Below are positions 25,786 to 34,100 of a stretch of DNA of 64,000 nucleotides, one piece after another. Position numbers and translations under genes: made by a program. The DNA lies in NCBI RefSeq assembly GCF_027257955.1, contig NZ_JANZNQ010000014.1:42260-106259 (forward strand), given 5' to 3'. The stretch is from Zhongshania aquatica (lineage in GTDB: Bacteria; Pseudomonadota; Gammaproteobacteria; Pseudomonadales; Spongiibacteraceae). Position 1 is the stretch's first letter. The number at the start of each line of letters is the position of its first letter. Under the pieces are notes generated by a model. It was not told the origin of the DNA. It made no database searches and saw only the letters and a list, made by a program, of their open reading frames with translations.

Positions 25786-26801
25786 GCCTTCGTCAATTAT
25801 TAGATCAGGTTTATCGGCACGCCGGAATTGCTCATAAACGTGATATCAGTGTTTTGACGCCTTATATGCCAGCGCTACCTACTGGGCTGCATCCCAATGG
25901 TGATGACACCGCGGCATTGCCTCACCCCTACGGCCATACCCTTTTTGCCATAGAGGGGTTTATTGAAGAGTTTGTCGAACACGATCCTTGGTTTGCTGGC
26001 TGGTGTGGGGTAATGGTTAACGTTAGTGATATTGCAGCGATGGGCGGTCGACCCAACGCTATCGTGAATGCCATTTGGGACAAGGGCGGAAGCAAGGCTG
26101 AATTACTCATGCAAGGCATGCGTGATGCTGCCAATGCATTTGGTGTGTCGATTGTTGGTGGGCACACCAATCTGCGCGCTAATCAAACTCAATTGGCAGT
26201 GGCAATTCTTGGTCATGCGAACAATGTGTTAAGTAGCTTTGCTGCACGTCCGGGGCAGGCATTGGTCGCGGCAATTGATCTGCGCGGTAAATACCGTCCG
26301 CCGTTTCTAAATTGGGACGCCGCAACATTTGCGCCGCCTGAGCGACTGCGCGGCGATATCAGCCTGTTGTCGGAGATTGCGGACAAACAACTGGCTAGCG
26401 CCGCCAAGGATATAAGTCAGGCAGGTTTACTTGGCACCACGGTCATGCTGCTCGAATGTTCGGGTGTTGGCGCTGAAATTAATCTCAATACTATCCCTCG
26501 TCCAGACGGTGTGGCTTGGTCAGATTGGTTGTGTAGTTTCCCCAGCTTTGGTTATTTGCTTGCCACTGATCACGCTAACGTGCCCGAGCTATTGGGTACG
26601 TTTAGCGGCCGAGGTATTTGCGCCGCGGAAATTGGCCGGATTGTTCGCGAGCCCATGCTAAATCTAAGAGACGGCGATGAATACGAAACCTTTTGGAATT
26701 TGAATTCGTCATCGTTGATGGGTTTGGGTCGAGGCGCTTATCGCGTTGACGAAACTAAAAAATCCCTTACTAAGCAGGAGGACTATCCATGCCCGCTTTG
26801 A
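25782..26801 (+). CDS. nitF: NitF, Sll0787 family AIR-synthase-like protein
   Basis: This 339-residue protein has the PurM/ThiL/HypE-like fold. The N-terminal ATP/metal region has GDDTAALPHP, VMVNVSDIAAMGGRPNAIVN and VGGHTNLRAN. This superfamily uses ATP to activate an oxygen or amide for nitrogen transfer, or to form a phosphate ester. In Nit1C it probably activates an intermediate made by NitC/NitD (inference). Its end overlaps nitG by 13 bases. Confidence 0.9.
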   Translation: MSLRQLLDQVYRHAGIAHKRDISVLTPYMPALPTGLHPNGDDTAALPHPYGHTLFAIEGFIEEFVEHDPWFAGWCGVMVNVSDIAAMGGRPNAIVNAIWDKGGSKAELLMQGMRDAANAFGVSIVGGHTNLRANQTQLAVAILGHANNVLSSFAARPGQALVAAIDLRGKYRPPFLNWDAATFAPPERLRGDISLLSEIADKQLASAAKDISQAGLLGTTVMLLECSGVGAEINLNTIPRPDGVAWSDWLCSFPSFGYLLATDHANVPELLGTFSGRGICAAEIGRIVREPMLNLRDGDEYETFWNLNSSSLMGLGRGAYRVDETKKSLTKQEDYPCPL

Positions 26802-27076
26802 ATTTTAAGGTTCGCTGGCCGGACGGCAGTATTGATGTTTGTTACTCACCTTCCACCGTCTTGCATCAGTACCTAAAAGAAACACAGTGTTACAGCGTGA
26901 GTGACTTCTTAACACGAGCGCGGAGCGCGCTGAATGAAGCCAGTGCGCGAGTTGAGCGCAAATACGGCTACCAATGTAGCAGCGCCATGGATCAACTCAG
27001 CCGCATAAACATGAAGGCCGCGACGTTTAATCAAGACGACGATGGCCGCGTCGAAATTATTAGCATTACGCCGTAA
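26789..27076 (+). CDS. nitG: NitG, MSMEG_0570 family small protein
   Basis: This 95-residue protein is typical of Nit1C, with the recognisable N-terminus FKVRWPDGSIDVCYSPSTV and the helical part DFLTRARSALNEAS. GGAGG precedes the ATG. It is short, soluble and of unknown role, and always occurs with the nitrilase cluster. Confidence 0.88.
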   Translation: MPALNFKVRWPDGSIDVCYSPSTVLHQYLKETQCYSVSDFLTRARSALNEASARVERKYGYQCSSAMDQLSRINMKAATFNQDDDGRVEIISITP

Positions 27077-27128
27077 TACCTTAAGCAAATTATTTACATA
27101 GCGATTCTTACATTTTAGAGGCACAGAC

Positions 27129-28415
27129 ATGGGTACTTCAGCGACGTCTATTAAACACATCCCCGTCATTATCGTTGGTGGTGGGCAGGCGGGTTTGTCC
27201 GTCAGTCATTACTTGCAGGAACATAGTATTGAGCACATTGTGTTTGAGCGTAAGTCCCTAATGCATAGCTGGAAGAGCCAGCGCTGGGACTCGTTTACAC
27301 TAGTAACGCCAAACTGGCAGTGCGATTTGCCGGGTCACCCTTATGATGGTGATGATCCGCTAGGTTTTATGAAACGGGACGAGATTGTTGACTACTTGCA
27401 GCGCTTTGCCGACAAAGTAAAACCGCCGGTCCGTGAAGGTGTGACCGTTGATCGAATATCCGTGAATGCCGACGGTGTTTACGATGTAGCGACAAGTGTC
27501 GGCAACTACAAGTGTGATCATGTAGTGATAGCTTCTGGTGGCTATCAAGCTCCGATTATCCCGCGCATGGCAGAAAAACTTCCCGAGACACTGTTTCAAA
27601 TGCACTCCGTACAATATAAAAATCCTGAGCAGCTACCCGATGGCGTAGTACTTGTGGTTGGATCAGGGCAGTCGGGTGCGCAAATCGCGGAAGATCTTCA
27701 TTTAGCCGGACGTAAAGTAATTCTCGCCACCGGTAATGCGCCACGAGTGGCCCGTCAGTATCGAGGTAAAGATGTGGTGGAATGGCTACATGAAATGGGG
27801 TACTACGATGTATCCGTTGAGCAGCACCCGCTAAGAGAGGGGGTGCGCGACAACACGAACCACTACGTTACAGGGCGAGATGGTGGACGCGAAATCGATC
27901 TGCGTCGCTTCGCTAAGGAGGGTATGGAACTCTATGGTTTGATGACGGGTTTTGACGGAGAAAACCTTATATTTAAAAAAAATCTCGCTGCAAATCTTGA
28001 TAGTGCCGACAACACCTATCGCAATATCAACAGTCGCATTGATACTTGGATAGAAGAGCAGGGCATTGAGGCACCCACGGTAGAACCCTATCAGCCAGTA
28101 TGGCAACCGGCATTCGAGCGCGATAAGTTAGACCTAGCAGAAGCCGGTATCGGCAGTGTGATTTGGTGTATTGGTTACCGGCCAGACTTTGGGTGGTTAG
28201 ATGCGCCGGTCTTTAACGGCATGGGGCATCCTGTCCATAAGCGTGGAGTGAGTTCGCAAGCTGGATTGTACTTTATTGGTTTGCCTTGGCTTCATACTTG
28301 GGGGTCGGGACGGTTCTCTGGCGTAGCGAGAGATGCTGAATTCCTAGTGCGATGCATTAAGGAGAAAGTAAGGGTTAACAGCGACTGTGAGGAATCAGTT
28401 GAGATAGTGAGCTGA
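27129..28415 (+). CDS. nitH: NitH, MSMEG_0569 family flavin-dependent oxidoreductase
   Basis: This 428-residue flavoprotein mono-oxygenase-like enzyme has the FAD site VGGGQAGLSVSHYLQ near residue 16 and the NADPH site VVGSGQSGAQIAEDL near 175. It is the last gene of the Nit1C operon, 52 bases after nitG. Its role may be oxidation of a nitrogen compound, or activation that lets cyanide nitrogen enter the pathway; that is inference. A structured hairpin follows at 28461. Confidence 0.92.
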   Translation: MGTSATSIKHIPVIIVGGGQAGLSVSHYLQEHSIEHIVFERKSLMHSWKSQRWDSFTLVTPNWQCDLPGHPYDGDDPLGFMKRDEIVDYLQRFADKVKPPVREGVTVDRISVNADGVYDVATSVGNYKCDHVVIASGGYQAPIIPRMAEKLPETLFQMHSVQYKNPEQLPDGVVLVVGSGQSGAQIAEDLHLAGRKVILATGNAPRVARQYRGKDVVEWLHEMGYYDVSVEQHPLREGVRDNTNHYVTGRDGGREIDLRRFAKEGMELYGLMTGFDGENLIFKKNLAANLDSADNTYRNINSRIDTWIEEQGIEAPTVEPYQPVWQPAFERDKLDLAEAGIGSVIWCIGYRPDFGWLDAPVFNGMGHPVHKRGVSSQAGLYFIGLPWLHTWGSGRFSGVARDAEFLVRCIKEKVRVNSDCEESVEIVS

Positions 28416-28460
28416 CGCTGAGACATTACGGTGTGTAGAAATAGTTAAAAACGGAGCTGG

Positions 28461-28508
28461 GGAGTACTCTTTCAGACATGGAAAATGTCCGTTGCTAACG
28501 AGTACTCC
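28461..28508. other. Two-layer inverted repeat between convergent genes
   Basis: An outer stem GGAGTACTC/GAGTACTCC (28461-28469 with 28500-28508) encloses an inner hairpin GACAT/ATGTC (28475-28479 with 28485-28489). It sits between the convergent nitH and GlsB/YeaQ genes. It lacks a following T run, so it may act as a bidirectional transcript end or a protein site. Confidence 0.5.
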
Positions 28509-28529
28509 TCTTCGGTTGTGAATCGCTAG

Positions 28530-28781
28530 TTAAGCGCTTTTAATAAGCCGAATAATGTAAATTAAAATAATAGCGCCGGCGGTGGAGGTGGCGATGGAGC
28601 CGATCAAGCCGCCAGCTGCAATGCCGAAAAAGCTAAATACATAGCCGCCGACAACCGCGCCGACCACACCGACAATGATATTGCCGATCAGGCCAAAGCC
28701 GCCGCCTTTCATGATTTTGCCAGCTAACCAACCGGCTAGGGCGCCAATCGCTAAGAAAATAATCAATCCCTGTGCATCCAT
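28530..28781 (-). CDS. GlsB/YeaQ/YmgE family membrane protein
   Basis: This 83-residue transglycosylase-associated protein has three short membrane helices rich in Gly (LIIFLAIGALAGWLAGKI, GLIGNIIVGVVGAVVGG, ATSTAGAIILIYIIRL). Members are stress-induced inner-membrane proteins. AGAGGTG precedes the start. It is monocistronic. Confidence 0.92.
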   Translation of the reverse strand: MDAQGLIIFLAIGALAGWLAGKIMKGGGFGLIGNIIVGVVGAVVGGYVFSFFGIAAGGLIGSIATSTAGAIILIYIIRLIKSA

Positions 28782-28916
28782 CGTGTCACCTCTATTTTTA
28801 GAATCGCTAAACGTTACACAGTGTTAGGTGTGTAAATGGTGTTTTTGTTCAACAGCCACAATAGCACCTTATGCTACTAAGTCTTGCTGTGTTTTTTGAT
28901 TCTGCCATTCAAGCCC

Positions 28917-29843
28917 TTACTCTGCTGCGCAGTGGCTGCATTTTGCCCACTCTTCTTGAACGACTTTTTCCAGTAAATTTCGCAGCCAAATTAAGCCTAA
29001 ATCTCGATCTAGACGGGTGTGCCATACCAGGTACACAGGGCTAGCTTCAATATCCAGAGGTGGTTCGGTAATCCAAAGGTCTGAACTGAATTGCGGGCCA
29101 CCGGCCACCATCTGTGGCACCACCGCGATTAAATCGCTGTTGAGTAACAGTTTGGGTACAGCGGAAAAATGGTTGACGGTCATCGCCACCCGCCGACGTT
29201 TTTCCAAGCGCTGCAGGGCTTGGTCGACATTGCCGCGCGGGTCGCCAGATTGCGACACCAATAAATGTTTGGCCGCTAAGAAATCGTCCATGGTGATGGC
29301 TTTGCCTGCCAGGGGGTGGTCTTTGCGCATCACTAGCTTGTAGGTGTTTTGGTATAGCGGGATTGAGCGCAGGCTGCGGTCATGTTGGCTCAATGGCCCA
29401 AGACCGATATCAATGCGCGCCTCGCGGAGTTGTTCAATGACGCCCATACGAGTATAGGGCACTGCATACAGGTCAACATCCGGCGCAAGCGCGGCAACCT
29501 GACAGCTAAACGGTAGCCAGTATAAATCGACGGATAAATCCGCGATGGCAATGCGAAACTGGCGGTGCGACTGAGCGGGATCAAAACCCCGTGATTCCAG
29601 CGCCGACGACAGTTGTTGAATCGGGTCGCGCACCTGCGCCCACAAACTTTGCGCAAAGGCGGTGGGTTCAATCTGACGGCCCTTTTTAACAAACACGGGG
29701 TCCTTCCAAATATCCCGCATACGGGCAATGGCATTCGACACCGCTGGCTGCGACATCGCTAAACGCTGACCGGCGCGGGTTACCGAGCCTTCGGTCATGA
29801 TGGCGTCGAAGACTTGCAGCAGGGTGAGTTCTTGGCTCTTCAT
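28917..29843 (-). CDS. LysR-family transcriptional regulator
   Basis: This 308-residue LysR regulator has an N-terminal helix-turn-helix (GSVTRAGQRLAMSQPAVSNA) and a periplasmic-binding-protein-like effector domain. It resembles the NodD/LeuO-type subgroup (WKDPVFVKKGRQIEPT). It is divergent from a thioredoxin gene, with a perfect palindrome between them at 29881-29897, so autoregulation and control of the thioredoxin are likely. Confidence 0.92.
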   Translation of the reverse strand: MKSQELTLLQVFDAIMTEGSVTRAGQRLAMSQPAVSNAIARMRDIWKDPVFVKKGRQIEPTAFAQSLWAQVRDPIQQLSSALESRGFDPAQSHRQFRIAIADLSVDLYWLPFSCQVAALAPDVDLYAVPYTRMGVIEQLREARIDIGLGPLSQHDRSLRSIPLYQNTYKLVMRKDHPLAGKAITMDDFLAAKHLLVSQSGDPRGNVDQALQRLEKRRRVAMTVNHFSAVPKLLLNSDLIAVVPQMVAGGPQFSSDLWITEPPLDIEASPVYLVWHTRLDRDLGLIWLRNLLEKVVQEEWAKCSHCAAE

Positions 29844-29880
29844 CGTGTCTGCGCTCGGTATGCAAATGCGTCTGTTAATT

Positions 29881-29897
29881 CATCATAATTTATGATG
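29881..29897. promoter_or_regulatory. LysR-type operator palindrome
   Basis: CATCATA-ATT-TATGATG is a perfect 7-3-7 inverted repeat containing a T-N11-A core. It lies 38 bases upstream of the LysR start and about 94 bases before the thioredoxin ATG. Confidence 0.65.
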
Positions 29898-29990
29898 AGT
29901 GGTATATCTACGAACAATTTTTAATCATGTCAGCTGGCGCTCATAGTGACTCCCGTAAACGAATGACTTAAAACGAACAGGAGAAGTGAT

Positions 29991-30308
29991 ATGTCATTAA
30001 TTCAGAAACTTCAGGAACAGAACTTTAACGAGGCGATCAGCAGTGGCCCTGTGTTGGTAGACTTTTGGGCGGAGTGGTGTGGGCCATGTAAGATGATGAA
30101 TCCGGTGCTTGAGAACTTGGCTGGGGAATTTGACGGCTCGCTGGCTATCGCAAAACTCAATGTTGATGACAGCCCTGAAATTGCCCAGCGCTACAATGTG
30201 CGCGGTATTCCGACCTTGCTGTTGTTTAACAACGGTGAGCTGGTAGCTCAAAGGACTGGTGCCGCATCGCAACAGCAGGTGAAAGCGTTTATTGAACAAT
30301 CCTTATAA
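29991..30308 (+). CDS. Thioredoxin
   Basis: This 105-residue cytoplasmic thioredoxin has the redox site WCGPCK and the cis-Pro loop GIPTLLLF. It reduces disulfides of target proteins. CAGGAGAAG precedes the ATG. It differs from the usual trxA-rho context and is divergent from a LysR regulator, so it is probably an accessory thioredoxin. Confidence 0.93.
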   Translation: MSLIQKLQEQNFNEAISSGPVLVDFWAEWCGPCKMMNPVLENLAGEFDGSLAIAKLNVDDSPEIAQRYNVRGIPTLLLFNNGELVAQRTGAASQQQVKAFIEQSL

Positions 30309-30326
30309 ACGCGAATTTACAAAAGC

Positions 30327-30361
30327 CCGCAGCGCATTACTCAGGCGCTGCGGATTTTTTA
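30327..30361 (+). terminator. Terminator after thioredoxin, shared with the convergent DUF2149 gene
   Basis: The 9-bp stem CCGCAGCGC/GCGCTGCGG with a nine-base loop is followed by ATTTTTTA. The DUF2149 gene ends at the same place on the other strand, so the hairpin may serve both. Confidence 0.85.
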
Positions 30362-30664
30362 TTCTCCAATTAAAATCAATTTGCCTGTCTCTGGGTCGCG
30401 ATAGACCTGTCCTAGTGCTTCGTAGCCGTCGCCGTTTTGAAGTTTGTCTTGCACGGTTTTTGGCACTGTCGGCAGCTCTTTGCCGAGGCTAATATCTTTA
30501 TTAATTTTTTCCGTACTGAAATGCTGCTGTAAGTCTGGGCTAAACGATACCAGCGCGGCAATCAAACCACAGGCAAACACCAAAATAATATCGACCAAAT
30601 TGGCCATGGGGCCGAGGGGGTCTTCGTCGGATTCTAAAAACTCACTGTCGCGCCACTTATCCAT
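30359..30664 (-). CDS. DUF2149 protein (HmuV-like)
   Basis: This 101-residue DUF2149 protein has one membrane helix (NLVDIILVFACGLIAALVSF, residues 22-41) followed by a periplasmic part ending YRDPETGKLILIGE. The pattern resembles an ExbD-like single-span partner of an ExbB protein. It overlaps the ExbB-like gene by 8 bases and is the last gene of the CobN-like operon. In Bacteroidota haem loci the equivalent is HmuV. Confidence 0.82.
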   Translation of the reverse strand: MDKWRDSEFLESDEDPLGPMANLVDIILVFACGLIAALVSFSPDLQQHFSTEKINKDISLGKELPTVPKTVQDKLQNGDGYEALGQVYRDPETGKLILIGE

Positions 30665-31115
30665 GTTGGCCGATCTCCGTGCTATTCAGTTGATGAATCG
30701 CTTGGTCGTACCAGCGGCGGCGTAGCCGACCCAACACAAAGCCAATCATACCTGCCAGCAAGCCGATAACCGTGGTGTCAAAGGCCACGGTCATCGCGGT
30801 GGTTAATATCCGCAGCTCACCATCACCCAGCGCCGCTAAACCGGGGCCGAGGGGAATCAGTGTTCCCATCAGTCCCAGCATCGGCGCTAGGCGGGTGAGG
30901 AAATCGGCCCGTTCAATGCGGCGCTTACCGGCGTGTAACAAGGCCTCACGATTGCCGGTGTCGCGCAGGCGAGCAATGCCGCCAAAGCGCTCACTGATGC
31001 TAATACCTATTTCATAAATGGCGAGGCCAACAAAAAATAGCAGGGCCCAAATCACCGGCGTTAAAAGTAGCGAGGTGATCTGGTGCATGATTCCCAGAGA
31101 AATACCTGAAAACAT
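30657..31115 (-). CDS. MotA/TolQ/ExbB-type proton channel protein (HmuU-like)
   Basis: This 152-residue protein has three membrane segments: a first at about 14-33, then the family-typical pair around LAPMLGLMGTLIPLGPGLAAL and TTAMTVAFDTTVIGLLAGMIGFVLG. That is the ExbB/TolQ signature. It is shorter than ExbB itself. It lies between the CobN-like and DUF2149 genes and would supply proton-driven force to the anchored CobN-like protein (inference). Confidence 0.88.
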   Translation of the reverse strand: MFSGISLGIMHQITSLLLTPVIWALLFFVGLAIYEIGISISERFGGIARLRDTGNREALLHAGKRRIERADFLTRLAPMLGLMGTLIPLGPGLAALGDGELRILTTAMTVAFDTTVIGLLAGMIGFVLGRLRRRWYDQAIHQLNSTEIGQHG

Positions 31116-31134
31116 GAATTACTCTCCGTTCTCG

Positions 31135-34100
31135 TTACTTATTACCAGTGTGGCGACCACGCCATAAACCACCGAGCAAAATCAGTACGCCAAGTGCGAT
31201 TAGCCACGGCAGATAGTTTGATACGTCTGTCTGTCTGGAATTATCACTGCTGTCAGCATCACTACTTTCGGCTGAACTGTTTTGCGATGCAGCTTGCTCG
31301 GCTGCGTCAGCGGCTAGCGAAATTTCTTGTATATGAGTTGGCGACACATCGCTACTGTTCGCGGCATTGATGTCTGCGTCGGCCATGCGGCTTTTCGCTA
31401 ACACGGACTCTAACTGCGCGGCTTTCTCGGCAGAGAGTTGGGATTTCACCAAGTCATACATTGGGTGGCGAGCGTGGGTGTGACCGCTGCCGGGGTTGCC
31501 GTGCTCGATAATATTGTTGGCAAATTGCTCCGCCAATTGCTTGGTGGTGTCGGCGTCGGCCTTCCAAAATCCTTTGTCGATGGCTACTAACATCACCGCT
31601 AAAATATTGCTTTGCACATAGCGGTTATTGTCGTCGGCTAAAAACTCATCCAAACCTAGTTCTTGGGCATCGTCTATGTAAACCGCTTTTACTTCTTCCC
31701 ACACGCGGTCATTGATAATCTCTGGGCTTGTCACCTGCCAACCCCACAAATATTCAATAAACTCGCTGCCCATGGTGCGTGCGCCGGAATAGCCTTCGTT
31801 CATCAGCGGTTTAATCCATTGCGGATTAAAGAAGCGGCCGCGGAGCTCTGAGAGCAGGGCGTCGTGGAGCGCGTCTATTTGCAGATTGCGATTATCGGCG
31901 TGATTGATGACGGCGCTGGCGGGAATCTTACCGCTCACGGTTTCTACCGCCAAATTAAAGCCGCCCAAATAGTCGAAGGCATCGTTATTATCGATCAAAC
32001 CGTAGAGGTTGCTGGCCCGACCCAAGAAGGTTTGCGATACGCCTTTGAGCTGGCGTTCAAACACGTCTTGGGCGGATTCGCCCTGCATGCCCGCACCGTA
32101 GGCGTGGCCCATACGTTTAATAAATACCTCAGCCAATTCGCTGCGATCTTGCCACGCGCCACTGCGCTCTACTAAGCGGTTAATACCCGCACCGTAGGCG
32201 CCGGGAGCAATACCAAATACCCGCAAGCTGGCTTGGCGACCAAGTTCTTTGGCCTCTATGGCGGGGTTGGCCGCCAATAATTCGCGGGCTTCGTTTACCC
32301 AGTTGTTGGCAAATTGATTTTGTTCTAGCGACTCATTCCCGCCCTGTTCATCGGTGCCGAGTGGGGCGAGGGCCTCACGTAGGGCAAGGCTCAGCGCGGG
32401 GTAGTCGTGGCTGATAAGATCGCGACTGGCATCCAGTGCCATTAAGCCTGCTTTATCGAGCAGTAATAAATGCTCACCGTAAAGATCTCTGAATAGGCCG
32501 GAGGTGGTGAACAACACATCTAAGCGCGCGGGCTGATCTGGGCCAAGTGGTATGCGCTCTAATCCTTTAATTATGCCGCGACTATTCCATATCGGTTTTA
32601 CACCCAGCAGTTTCATACCAAAGGCAATCATGGCGCCTTCGTCGCGCACCGCGTCAGAGGCCCATAAAATAATGCCCTGTTTATTATTGCTGGTGTCGAC
32701 ATTGGCAATGGCAACCCCGGACTCGCCGCTCAGTACTTTGGCGGCCAGCGCATTGCCCACATCAAAGCCGACGCGGGTCGGCAACAAGCTGCCATCTAGC
32801 GCATAAAAATTGCGACCGGTGGGTAAAGACTCCGGTGTGCGAATGGGGTCATTGCCTTTGCCTGGTGCCACAAAGCGGCCATTCAGGCCGTTGAGCAGAG
32901 CGCTCATTTCGGCAGCAGGAGAGACGACTAATTTTTTGCGCCAGTCGGCTTCACGTCGTTTACTCTCTTGGGTGTTGCCGTTGTTGTCACCCTGTAGCAT
33001 CGACGCAATCATGGTGTCGACCGCTTCACGTTGCCAGTCGCGACCAAACACGTGCAGTCCCAGCGGCATAAAGCTCTCTTGTAGCTTGGTTAGGTAGTGG
33101 CCAACTTCATGTAGCAGAAACGCGTCGTCGGTCTCTTCAAAACCAATACCGCGTACTTGCAGTTCTTCGTCCATGCTGGCGATGAGTTCGTCGCGCAAAT
33201 TGGTTTCGTCTATTTTTTCACGTAGGGCTTTTACGGCGCGGGCGCGGGTCTCGGCATCGCTCGCCGCTTCGGCGCTTTCAATTAGCTGACGTATTTCCAG
33301 TAGCGCGTCATACAACTCGGTGGCGGCCAATGGCGGAGTAAGGTGATCGACCATGACCGCAAGGCCGCGCCTTTTGGCTTGTATGCCTTCGCCCACGCCA
33401 TCGACGATATACGGGTAAACGCTGGGTAAATCGCCAACCGCAATGCTGGGGTAGTCGTTTTCGCTTAGACCCACACTGCGTTTTGGCAGAAATTCATAGG
33501 TGGAATGACGACCCACGTGCACCAGTGCATCGGCTTTGAATATATCTTTTAAATAATGATAAAAGCCCAGATATTGATGCGGCGGCGGAAAGGATAAATT
33601 GGCGTGCAGCAATTCTTCATTAATTTCCCAGCCCCGCGGCGGTTGCGGGCCTAAAAACACATTGCCGAATTGCACGCCGGGAATCAGCATTTTATCCTGC
33701 CATACCATCACTCGGCCCGGCGCGTCGCCCCAACCGCGAATACCTTCAATGCCCATATTGATTGACGCCTTCACCAGGGCTTGGCTGGCTCGCCAGTCGG
33801 GGCGGCCACCTTCTGTGCTGGCGCGGCTAATGACGGCTTTATATTCGGCTTCGGTTTGCGCCAGCAGGTCCAAGGCTCTCGCGCGGCCTGCGTCGCGGAC
33901 GCCGTCGAGGGCGTGCTGTAAATCGCTGATGGTGTTGCTCATGCGGGCGCTGATTAAGGCCAAGCGCGACTGGCGCTCGGTCACCGAGCCTAAGGCGGAT
34001 GCGGCGTCAACTTGTTCTTGCAACCACACTTGTAGTTCGCCCAGCGGGCCGTTCACCATTTCAGCTTGAACAACCTTTGGTAGAGTAGCGAACCAGATCT

